Source: Streptomyces populi
GTDB lineage: Bacteria; Actinomycetota; Actinomycetes; Streptomycetales; Streptomycetaceae
Reading direction: 5' to 3'
NCBI RefSeq assembly: GCF_002911015.1
Contig: NZ_KZ626871.1
Location: forward strand, 1 to 64,000
Length of the DNA: 64,000 nt
Position numbers and translations under genes: made by a program. Below the pieces are notes generated by a model. The model saw only the letters and a list, made by a program, of their open reading frames with translations. It did not search any database and was not told where the DNA came from. This document shows, one piece after another, positions 9,446-16,510 of this stretch; within the stretch, counting starts at the first letter, position 1; each line of letters begins with the position of its first letter.

Positions 9446-10477
9446 TTGACCGAGCGTCCCGTGGCGGAACCGTCCGGGCGGCCCGTGGCGATGTTCGCCA
9501 TGACCGCCGAGAACGTGACGAGGATCTTCCCGCCGGACGTCCTCGCCCGGCTGCGCGAGCTGGTGGACGTCGATCCCTCGTTCGCGGCGGGCGACTTCAC
9601 CGGCCCGCGGGTCCGGGCCCGTCTCGCCGACACCGAGATCCTGATCACCGGCTGGGGGTGTCCCGTGCTCGACGCGGCCGTGCTCGACGCGGCCCCGAAG
9701 CTGCGGGCCGTGCTGCACGCGGCCGGCTCCGTGAAGGGCTTCGCGACACCGGCGGTGTGGGAGCGCGGCATCGTCGTCTCCTCGGCCGCCGCCGCGAACG
9801 CGCTGCCCGTCGCCGAGTACACGCTCGCCATGATCCTGCTCGCGGGCAAGGACGTCTTCGCCCACCGGGAACGCCTGCGCGCCGAACGGGCCTTCCCCTA
9901 CGGCGAGATCCTCCCCGGCATCGGCAACTTCGGCCGCCGGGTGGGCGTCGTGGGCGCCTCGCGCATCGGCAGGCGCCTCATCGAACTGCTCCGGCCCTTC
10001 GACCTGTCGGTGAGCCTCACCGACCCCTACGTGGACGAGGCCGGGGCGGCGTCCCTCGGCGTTCCCCTGCTGCCACTGGACGAACTGCTCGCCGGCAGCG
10101 ACGTCGTCACGGTCCACGCCCCGGGGACCCCGGAGACCCGGCACCTGATCGGCCGCCGCGAACTCGCGCTGATGCCCGCCGGATCGGTCCTCGTCAACAC
10201 CGCCCGTGGCTCCCTGGTCGACCACGACGCCCTGATCGAGGCGCTGCGCGCCGGGCACGTCAGCGCGATCCTGGACGTCACCGACCCCGAGCCGCTGCCC
10301 GCCGACTCCCCGCTGCACGACCTCCCGAACGCCTTCGTCACCCCCCACCTGGCCGGATCGCAGGGCAACGAGGTCGCCCGCCTCGGCCTGACCGTGCTCC
10401 GGGAGGCCGAACGCCTGCTGTCCGGGAGGGTGCCGGAGTTCCGGATCGGCCTGGAGGACCTGGAGCGGACCGCCTGA
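9446..10477 (+). CDS. D-isomer-specific 2-hydroxyacid dehydrogenase
   Basis: A 343-residue NAD(P)-dependent dehydrogenase that interconverts a 2-hydroxy acid and a 2-oxo acid. The Rossmann segment is GVVGASRIGRRLIELL, a variant of GXGXXG. Catalytic residues by motif are R254 (VNTARGSLVD), E282 (DVTDPEPLP) and H301 (VTPHLAGSQGN). I chose the TTG at 9446 because GGAAGG lies 8 nt upstream. A GTG at 9419 and an ATG at 9488 remain possible. Substrate is unknown. Divergence from alditol oxidase suggests a role in sugar or sugar-acid metabolism, but this is only contextual. It ends at a GC hairpin facing the convergent hydrolase gene. Confidence 0.88.
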   Translation: MTERPVAEPSGRPVAMFAMTAENVTRIFPPDVLARLRELVDVDPSFAAGDFTGPRVRARLADTEILITGWGCPVLDAAVLDAAPKLRAVLHAAGSVKGFATPAVWERGIVVSSAAAANALPVAEYTLAMILLAGKDVFAHRERLRAERAFPYGEILPGIGNFGRRVGVVGASRIGRRLIELLRPFDLSVSLTDPYVDEAGAASLGVPLLPLDELLAGSDVVTVHAPGTPETRHLIGRRELALMPAGSVLVNTARGSLVDHDALIEALRAGHVSAILDVTDPEPLPADSPLHDLPNAFVTPHLAGSQGNEVARLGLTVLREAERLLSGRVPEFRIGLEDLERTA

Positions 10478-10529
10478 CGGCCCGCTCCCCGAGCCCGTCC
10501 GCCCCGTCGGGCGGGGCACACGCCCCGAG

Positions 10530-10558
10530 GGCCCGGCCGCCGGTGGGCGGGCCGGGCC
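10530..10558. terminator. Hairpin between convergent genes
   Basis: Nine-bp arms GGCCCGGCC (10530-10538) and GGCCGGGCC (10550-10558) with an 11-nt loop lie between the dehydrogenase stop and the hydrolase stop. A shorter CCGCCC hairpin precedes it. Confidence 0.5.
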
Positions 10559-10605
10559 GTCAGGGGGCGAGCCGGGCGCCGGGGACCGGGCCTGGCCCTC
10601 GGCCC

Positions 10606-11454
10606 TCAGCCGGCGGACCGGGCCAGGAACGCCTCCGTCGCCGCCACGAACCGCGCCGGATCGTCCAGCCACGGGAAGTGCCCGGCCCCGGACTGGACGA
10701 CCAGCTCGGCGCGCGGGAACAGGGCGGCGACCTCGGCCGTCGCCGGGACCGGCGAGTTCAGGTCGACCTCCCCGGCGAGCACCAGCACCGGGGACTCCAG
10801 GCGGGCCAGCGCCGCCCGGGTGACCTCCGGGTCGAAGGCGCCGTCGGAGAAGCGGGCCGCGGCCTCCTGGTTGCGGTGCGCGTCCTCCGCGTCCCGGTGG
10901 GCCCGGGCGGCCGCGTCCCAACGTCCGTACCAGAAGGGGGCGATGGCCGAGAACGCGGCGGCGTCCCCCTTCCCGGCGACGATCGCCTCCAGCGCCGCGA
11001 ACGCCTCGGGGAACCACGGCTCGTCCTTGCGCAGCAGCGCCGTCGCCCGCCGGACCTCGCCGGTGATCTCGACCCCGACGGCGTGGACGCTCGGCGTGAT
11101 CAGCGCGAGGCGTCCGACGCGCTCCGGGTGACGCTGGGCGTAGAGCACGGCGAGATTCGTCCCGGCGGAGTGCGCGAGCAGGTCCATCCGGTCGAGCCCG
11201 AGGTGCTCGCGCAGGGCCTCGACGTCGTCGACCAGCCGGTCGCAGCGGTACGAGCCGGGGTCCGCCGGGACCGCCGACCCGCCGGTCCCGCGCGGATCGG
11301 CCATGATCAGCCGCCGGTGCGCGGACAGCCCGCCCAGGTTCCCGAGGTAGTCGCTGTCCTGCATCGGTCCGCCGGGCAGACACACCAGGGGCGGGCCGTC
11401 CCCGGAGGTGCCGAAGGCCAGCTCGGTCCCGTCGTACGCGGTGAAGGAAGGCAT
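10606..11454 (-). CDS. Alpha/beta hydrolase, proline-iminopeptidase-like
   Basis: A 282-residue soluble hydrolase. The oxyanion-hole segment VCLPGGPMQDSDYLGNL, the RGTGGS loop, and the nucleophile elbow LLAHSAGT with S96 are typical of the prolyl aminopeptidase branch. The probable acid is the Asp in LAGEVDLNSP and the catalytic His lies in SGAGHFPWLDDP. No signal peptide is present. The ATG at 11454 gives the family N terminus MPSFTAYDGTELAF. A very long upstream open frame is an antisense artefact over the radical SAM gene. The gene is divergent from that radical SAM gene, 162 bp apart. Substrate cannot be inferred and annotation as a peptidase would be speculative. Confidence 0.9.
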   Translation of the reverse strand: MPSFTAYDGTELAFGTSGDGPPLVCLPGGPMQDSDYLGNLGGLSAHRRLIMADPRGTGGSAVPADPGSYRCDRLVDDVEALREHLGLDRMDLLAHSAGTNLAVLYAQRHPERVGRLALITPSVHAVGVEITGEVRRATALLRKDEPWFPEAFAALEAIVAGKGDAAAFSAIAPFWYGRWDAAARAHRDAEDAHRNQEAAARFSDGAFDPEVTRAALARLESPVLVLAGEVDLNSPVPATAEVAALFPRAELVVQSGAGHFPWLDDPARFVAATEAFLARSAG

Positions 11455-11616
11455 GGCGACGACTCTCGCAGCGGCGTCCGGACGGAGCAAGCGAGATCCC
11501 GGGCCGCGGCGGCCTCGCGCGCCGCGGGGGACCCGGCACGGCCGATGTCCGGGCGGGGGCATACCGTGAGGAGTCGAACACGACAGACGAAGCAGGTCGG
11601 GAGCGAGGAGAACGGG

Positions 11617-12939
11617 ATGGGCAGCCGCACCGCGCTGGTCGAGGATCTGATGGAGCGGTTCCCGCACGTGCCGCGGGAAGCCGTCATCAAGGAGGACCTG
11701 CTGCGCGGGGGCGTGGCCTTCGACGCGTCCGCGCTCAGCGACAACGAGAACGGCGAGGTCAAACCGAAGTCGTACTTCATCTTCTCCTTCGACCACGGCA
11801 CCCTGCCCGAGCTGGGCGAGGCCGCGCTCCGGCGCCCGCCGGAGGAGATCATCCTCACGGGTGGCCCGTACGACCTGCGCCGGACGGTCGTGTCCGTGCG
11901 GGTCAATCCCGCCTCGCCGTACCGCGTCGCCGCCGACGACGAGGGCGTCCTCGGGCTGTACCTGGACGGGAAGCGGATCTCCGACGTCGGCGTGCCGCCG
12001 ATGCCCGAGTACTACCGGCACACCCTCTCGAACGGAAAGTCCGTGATGGAGGTGGCCCCGACCATCCAGTGGGGCTATCTCATCTACCTCACCGTCTTCC
12101 GCGTCTGCCAGTACTTCGGTGCCAAGGAGGAGTGCCAGTACTGCGACATCAACCACAACTGGCGCCAGCACAAGGCGGCGGGCCGTCCCTACACCGGGGT
12201 GAAGGACGTCGAGGAGGTCCTGGAGGCCCTGGAGATCATCGACCGGTACGACACCGCGAAGGCGTCGACGGCGTACACGCTCACCGGCGGCGCGATCACC
12301 AGGACGGTCGCCGGACGCGACGAGGCCGACTTCTACGGCCACTACGCCAAGGCCATCGAGGAGAGGTTCCCCGGGCGTTGGATCGGCAAGGTGGTGGCCC
12401 AGGCGCTGCCGCGCGACGACGTCCAGCGCTTCAAGGACCACGGCGTGCAGATCTACCACCCGAACTACGAGGTGTGGGACCGCCGGCTGTTCGAGCTGTA
12501 CTGCCCCGGCAAGGAGCGCTACGTCGGCCGCGACGAGTGGCACAAGCGGATCCTGGACTCCGCGGAGATCTTCGGCGCGCGCAACGTGATCCCCAACTTC
12601 GTCGCGGGCGTGGAGATGGCCGAGCCGTTCGGCTTCACCAGCGTCGACGAGGCGATCGCGTCGACGACCGAGGGCCTGCGGTTCTTCATGTCGCACGGCA
12701 TCACGCCCCGCTTCACCACATGGTGCCCCGAGCCGACCACCCCGCTGGGCAAGGCCAACCCGCAGGGCGCGCCGCTGGAGTACCACATCCGGCTGCTCGA
12801 GGCCTACCGCGCCACGATGGACGACTTCGGGCTCCAGTCGCCGCCCGGGTACGGCGAGCCCGGTCCCGGCCGCGCGGTCTTCTCCGTCAGCTCCTTCATG
12901 GACAGCCTGCCCGCGCAGGAGCCGGTCTCCCCGGTGTGA
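11617..12939 (+). CDS. Radical SAM-like protein with CX8CX2C cluster motif
   Basis: A 440-residue soluble protein. The likely cluster-binding cysteines are C164, C173 and C176 in CQYFGAKEECQYCDIN, a CX8CX2C spacing instead of the canonical CX3CX2C. A glycine-rich TLTGGAIT near residue 226 matches the GGE-like SAM-binding segment. Later barrel-type strands include IYHPNYEVWD and NVIPNFVAGVEMAEPFGF, and FTTWCPEPTTPLG is near the C terminus. There is no SPASM domain or extra cysteine cluster. The ATG at 11617 follows GAGGAG. The gene stands alone between the divergent hydrolase and a strong terminator, so context does not name a substrate. I recognise radical SAM character but not the subfamily, so the reaction is unknown. 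Confidence 0.8.
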   Translation: MGSRTALVEDLMERFPHVPREAVIKEDLLRGGVAFDASALSDNENGEVKPKSYFIFSFDHGTLPELGEAALRRPPEEIILTGGPYDLRRTVVSVRVNPASPYRVAADDEGVLGLYLDGKRISDVGVPPMPEYYRHTLSNGKSVMEVAPTIQWGYLIYLTVFRVCQYFGAKEECQYCDINHNWRQHKAAGRPYTGVKDVEEVLEALEIIDRYDTAKASTAYTLTGGAITRTVAGRDEADFYGHYAKAIEERFPGRWIGKVVAQALPRDDVQRFKDHGVQIYHPNYEVWDRRLFELYCPGKERYVGRDEWHKRILDSAEIFGARNVIPNFVAGVEMAEPFGFTSVDEAIASTTEGLRFFMSHGITPRFTTWCPEPTTPLGKANPQGAPLEYHIRLLEAYRATMDDFGLQSPPGYGEPGPGRAVFSVSSFMDSLPAQEPVSPV

Positions 12940-12963
12940 CCCGGCGCCCCCGGGGGGCGCACC

Positions 12964-13001
12964 CGTACGGCCCGGACGCCCCGTCGGCGTCCGGCCGTAC
13001 G
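12964..13001 (+). terminator. Strong hairpin terminator
   Basis: Arms CGTACGGCCCGGACGCC (12964-12980) and GGCGTCCGGCCGTACG (12986-13001) pair over 16 bp with one bulged C and a 5-nt loop, 24 bp after the radical SAM stop. Confidence 0.8.
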
Positions 13002-13299
13002 CGTCCTGCCCCGTTGTGCCCGGTGCCGCCCCTTCGCGCCCGGTCTGCCGCGCCGGGGAATTGCAGGTCCTGTGAAGGTCGGAGTGATCTGTTCCCGTCC
13101 CGGGCGCCTTCCGTACGACACTCTGGCCACCGGAGTCCCGACACGGGCGACCGAGGGCCACCCCGGGCCGCGGACATCCGGATTCGGCCCGCCGACGTTC
13201 GACGGTCCGTCCCGTGATTGCGTGACCGCATGATGTGACGACGTCGCTTGTCAGTTGTGTCGAAAGCGTGAAAGGCTCTGGCCCGTTGTTTTCAAGGCC

Positions 13300-13330
13300 C
13301 CCAACTCTGTCTGAAAAACGGCGAGTTGGG
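13300..13330 (+). promoter_or_regulatory. Inverted repeat in leader of the CBM2 sensor gene
   Basis: CCCAACTC (13300-13307) and GAGTTGGG (13323-13330) form perfect 8-bp arms separated by 15 bp of relatively A-rich DNA, 47 bp before the ATG. It could be an operator or an mRNA hairpin. Apart from this and the terminator above, the 437-bp gap holds no gene I can support. Confidence 0.35.
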
Positions 13331-13376
13331 TGTTGTCCGACGTTGCGCGCGGAAGCCGTGGATGCAGGAGCCCCCC

Positions 13377-14885
13377 ATGCCAGACCTGCCGACCCCCCAG
13401 AACGCCGCCGAGGCCGCGCTGTTCTCGGAATGCTGGGACGCGGTCCTGTCGTACGCCGACCTGTGCACGTCCGGCTCCGCCGCGGCCACCCAGCTGGCCA
13501 CCGAGGCGTTCACCCATGGCGTCCACGAGGCGCGCTCGGCCACGGCCCGCACGAAGAACACCGGCCGCAGGAACCCCCAGCTGCCCCGGATCCCCCTGCT
13601 GCTGAACTCCGTCCGGACCACCGCCGCCGCCTGGGAGGCGCACGGCCAGGGACACCGGCTGGACCCGGACCTCAGGCTGTGGCTCAACTCCGAGAAGGCC
13701 GCCCGCTACACCGGGCCCCCGCTGCACCGCCCGGTCGCGCTGCGTGGTCTGAAGGACCTCCAGGAACCCGACGCGGCCCTGTTGTGGCTGGTCGAGGTGG
13801 AGGCGCTCCCGCTGCCCGCGGTGGCCCGGCGGCTCGCCCTCGACCCGGTGGCGGCCGCCGAGGAACTCGGCCAGGTGCGGACGCTGTTCAGGGACCGGTG
13901 CCACCGCAACCACCTCGACACGCCGATGGACGCCGACTGCCGCAGCTACGCCCGGCTGCTCGACGCGGTCACCCGCTCGCCGGGAGCCGAGACGCCCGAG
14001 GACCTCTCGCGGCACCTCGCCCGGTGCGTGGAGTGCGCGGAGGCCGCGGCCTGCCTGCGGCTGCACGGCGGCGGGCTGCCCGCGGCGCTCGCGGGCGGGG
14101 TGATCGGCTGGGGCGGCCTCGCCTACCTGGAACGCAGGCGCCGCGCCGCCGAGGCGGGGCTGGCCGGCGGGCGTACGGACGCGGCCGCGGACACCGGGCT
14201 CGCCGAGATCGAGGAGGCCGCGCCCCGGATCGGCCGCACCGGACTGCTGGTCGCCGCCGTCATCGTCTCCGGCCTCGCCCTCACCGTCTCCCTGATGCCC
14301 TTCGACGGAGGGGACGACCGCGGCGTCTCCGCGCGCGGGGACGCGGCCGACCGCCGGCCGGTGGCCGACCCCGGAGTGTCGTCCCCGGCGGCGACCACCC
14401 GCGCCGAGGGCTCGCTCGTCTCGCCCGACCCCGTGGAGACCGGCGTCGACACGGGCTCGAAGTCCGACCCCGAACCCCAGGGCACGCCTTCGTCCCCGGC
14501 CCGTGCCACCAGCGCGACCCCGGGCTCCAAGGGCTCCACGAAACCTTCCGGCTCCACGAAGGCCCCCGCGTCCTGCGAGGTGAAGTACGCCGTCGTCGAC
14601 CAGTGGACGGACGGCTTCCAGGCCAGCGTCACGGTCACGTCCGCCAAGGCCCTCGACTCCTGGCAGATCGGCTGGGCCTTCGACGACGGCCAGCGGGTCA
14701 CGCAGATGTGGGACGGCACCGTCGCCCAGGACGGATCCCGGGTGACCGCGACCGCCGCCGACTACAACAGGTCGGTCGCCGCGGGAGGCTCCTTCGCCGT
14801 CGGCTTCCTCGGTACCTGGCACGACGGGAACACGTCCCCGGACGCCTTCACCCTCAACGGCGGACGCTGCACGACGGCTCACTGA
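13377..14885 (+). CDS. Membrane sensor: sigma-4-like, anti-sigma-like, TM, CBM2
   Basis: A 502-residue single-pass protein. Residues about 120-180 (DAALLWLVEVEALPLPAVARR) resemble a sigma region 4 helix-turn-helix context. Residues about 207-222 (HLARCVECAEAAA) match the HXXXCXXC zinc anti-sigma pattern. One TM helix (LLVAAVIVSGLALTVSLMPF) is near 283-305. A Ser/Pro/Thr-rich linker with KGSTKPSGSTK follows, then a C-terminal carbohydrate-binding module family 2 (about 399-502) with the usual CEVKY start, aromatic residues and terminal GGRC. The cytoplasmic regulatory half and extracellular polysaccharide-binding half suggest a cellulose or chitin sensor, analogous in logic to clostridial RsgI proteins. 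The ATG at 13377 follows AGGAG. No dedicated sigma gene is adjacent. The regulatory role is inference. Confidence 0.75.
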   Translation: MPDLPTPQNAAEAALFSECWDAVLSYADLCTSGSAAATQLATEAFTHGVHEARSATARTKNTGRRNPQLPRIPLLLNSVRTTAAAWEAHGQGHRLDPDLRLWLNSEKAARYTGPPLHRPVALRGLKDLQEPDAALLWLVEVEALPLPAVARRLALDPVAAAEELGQVRTLFRDRCHRNHLDTPMDADCRSYARLLDAVTRSPGAETPEDLSRHLARCVECAEAAACLRLHGGGLPAALAGGVIGWGGLAYLERRRRAAEAGLAGGRTDAAADTGLAEIEEAAPRIGRTGLLVAAVIVSGLALTVSLMPFDGGDDRGVSARGDAADRRPVADPGVSSPAATTRAEGSLVSPDPVETGVDTGSKSDPEPQGTPSSPARATSATPGSKGSTKPSGSTKAPASCEVKYAVVDQWTDGFQASVTVTSAKALDSWQIGWAFDDGQRVTQMWDGTVAQDGSRVTATAADYNRSVAAGGSFAVGFLGTWHDGNTSPDAFTLNGGRCTTAH

Positions 14886-14900
14886 GCCGCCGGTCCCACC

Positions 14901-14930
14901 GTCCCCGTCCCCGCCCTCGGGGACGGGGAC
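14901..14930 (+). terminator. Hairpin terminator after the CBM2 sensor gene
   Basis: Perfect 13-bp arms GTCCCCGTCCCCG and CGGGGACGGGGAC flank CCCT, starting 16 bp after the stop codon. Confidence 0.8.
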
Positions 14931-14949
14931 GGGGACGGGATTAATTCGG

Positions 14950-14978
14950 TTGACGGGTCCGAGGGGACCCCGGATACA
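14950..14978 (+). promoter_or_regulatory. Candidate promoter for the peptide ORF and rsgA
   Basis: TTGACG (14950-14955) and GATACA (14973-14978) are 17 bp apart and lie in an AT-richer patch. The spacer itself contains a short palindrome, GGTCC with GGACC. Position 60 bp before the peptide ORF fits a transcript covering both the peptide and rsgA. Confidence 0.5.
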
Positions 14979-15036
14979 GTTCACACGTCGGTTTCGAGGC
15001 GTCGGCCTCGAACGAGTTCCACAGGAGGTGTGACCG

Positions 15037-15108
15037 ATGGCTGTCTTTGCGACGGGCGCTGCCCGCATCCAGAAGTTCATCAAGTCCACCTCCGTGGCCG
15101 CCGGCTGA
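15037..15108 (+). CDS. 23-residue peptide ORF upstream of rsgA
   Basis: A very short ORF, MAVFATGAARIQKF at the start and STSVAAG at the end, with a near-perfect ribosome site AGGAGGTG seven bases before the ATG. It could form a short amphipathic helix with one Arg and two Lys. It lies 64 bp before the rsgA start, with no terminator between, so it is probably on the same transcript. It may be a leader peptide controlling rsgA translation or an independent small protein. The strong ribosome site is the main evidence for expression, and I do not recognise a family. Confidence 0.5.
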   Translation: MAVFATGAARIQKFIKSTSVAAG

Positions 15109-15153
15109 CCTTCCTCTTCTTTCTTCGCGCCGCAGTGCGCGTCGCCGGGGCCG

Positions 15154-15174
15154 CCCTTGTGAAGGGTCTCCCTT
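15154..15174 (+). promoter_or_regulatory. Alternating hairpins over the rsgA ribosome site
   Basis: The probable Shine-Dalgarno AAGGG (15162-15166) is flanked symmetrically by two copies of CCCTT (15154-15158 and 15170-15174), each three bases away. Either copy can pair with it, and the second includes the first two bases of the TTG start. This would hide the ribosome site unless opened, for instance by ribosomes finishing the upstream peptide. Confidence 0.4.
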
Positions 15175-16288
15175 GACTTCCAGCTCCGCTTTCCCCACCC
15201 CGTCCGCCTCTCTCGGACTCTCCCCGCTCGCTCCGTACGGCTGGGACGACGCCTGGGCGGACGAGTTCGTCCCCTACGACGCCGAGGGGCTCGTCGCCGG
15301 ACGCGTGATCCGCGTCGACCGCGGTCAGTGCGACGTCGCCACCGCCGACGGCGTCATCCGCGCCGACACCGCCTTCGTGACCCCGCACGACCCGATGCGC
15401 GTCGTGTGCACCGGCGACTGGGTCGCCGTCGAACCGGCCGGCAACCCGCGTTACGTGAAGGCGTACCTGCCGCGCCGCACGGCCTTCGTGCGTTCCACCT
15501 CCTCCGAGCGGTCCGAGGGGCAGATCCTCGCGGCCAACATCGACCACGCCGTCGTGGCCGTCTCGCTCGCCGTCGAACTCGACCTGGGCCGCGTCGAGCG
15601 GTTCCTCGCGCTGGCCTGGGAGTCGGGCGCGCAGCCCGTGGTCGTCCTCACCAAGGCCGACCTGGTCCCGGAGGCGGCGACCCTCGCGCACCTCGTCCAG
15701 GACGTGGAGACCGCCGCGCCCGGGGTGCCCGTGCTCGCCGTCAGCTCCGAGACGGGCGAGGGGCTCGACGTCCTGGAAGCCGTGCTCGCCGGCGGTACGG
15801 CCGTGCTGCTCGGGCAGTCCGGCGCCGGCAAGTCGACCCTGGCCAACGTGCTGCTGGGCGAGGACGTCATGGACGTACAGGCCACCCGTGACATGGACGG
15901 CAAGGGCCGGCACACCACGACGACCCGCAACCTGCTCGTGCTGCCGGGCGGCGGTGTCCTCATCGACACCCCGGGGCTGCGCGGGGTCGGACTGTGGGAC
16001 GCCGAGAGCGGGGTCGGGCAGGTGTTCTCCGAGATCGAGGAGTTCGCCGCCGACTGCCGTTTCCAGGACTGCGCCCACGTCGCCGAGCCCGGATGCGCGG
16101 TGCTGGCGGCCGTCGACTCCGGCGAGCTGCCGGAGCGGCGGCTGGAGAGCTACCGCAAGCTGCTCCGCGAGAACCAGCGGATCGTCGCCAAGACGGACGC
16201 GCGGGTGCGCGCCGAGATCCGCCGTGACTGGAAGCGCAAGGGGGCGGAGGGCCGCGCCGCCATGGAGGCCAAGCGCGGCCGCTGGTAG
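15173..16288 (+). CDS. rsgA: Ribosome small-subunit-dependent GTPase A
   Basis: A 371-residue circularly permuted GTPase that helps late maturation of the 30S subunit. An OB-fold N domain is followed by permuted G motifs: G4 as LTKAD, G5-like SSETGEGL, then the P-loop GQSGAGKST near residue 214, and G3 DTPGLRGVG. The C-terminal zinc knuckle begins at C295 in CRFQDCAHVAEPGC, with the C-x4-C-x-H-x5-C layout of the family. The TTG at 15173 is chosen because AAGGG lies six bases upstream and the encoded start is a typical unstructured Ser/Pro segment. The basic C-terminal tail is normal. Control may involve the peptide ORF and the hairpins that overlap its ribosome site. Confidence 0.92.
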   Translation: MTSSSAFPTPSASLGLSPLAPYGWDDAWADEFVPYDAEGLVAGRVIRVDRGQCDVATADGVIRADTAFVTPHDPMRVVCTGDWVAVEPAGNPRYVKAYLPRRTAFVRSTSSERSEGQILAANIDHAVVAVSLAVELDLGRVERFLALAWESGAQPVVVLTKADLVPEAATLAHLVQDVETAAPGVPVLAVSSETGEGLDVLEAVLAGGTAVLLGQSGAGKSTLANVLLGEDVMDVQATRDMDGKGRHTTTTRNLLVLPGGGVLIDTPGLRGVGLWDAESGVGQVFSEIEEFAADCRFQDCAHVAEPGCAVLAAVDSGELPERRLESYRKLLRENQRIVAKTDARVRAEIRRDWKRKGAEGRAAMEAKRGRW

Positions 16289-16510
16289 CCGGGGACGGGG
16301 TGGGGCGCGGATTCCCGGGCCCCACCCCGGTCCGCCGGGTCCGGTTCCGTCCTGTCCGGTTCCGCTCGGGTTCCGCCCTGTCTGTTTTCGTCCTATTTCC
16401 GCCCCGTCCGCCGGAGCGCGTGGTGGCGTGGGCACGGACCGTCGCCGGGGCCCGGACGCCGTGTCCGATTTCCGCCAGCCCCGTCGTCCGGGCCGGACCA
16501 CACTGGAAGG

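Noticed and set aside
9658..11616. Long N-terminal extension of the radical SAM protein
   Set aside because: The frame is open upstream by chance in high-GC DNA opposite the hydrolase gene; the ATG at 11617 has a good ribosome site and starts the conserved part.
11455..13161. Long N-terminal extension of the alpha/beta hydrolase
   Set aside because: It is the antisense of the radical SAM gene and is Arg/Gly/Ala-rich noise, while the family start is at 11454.
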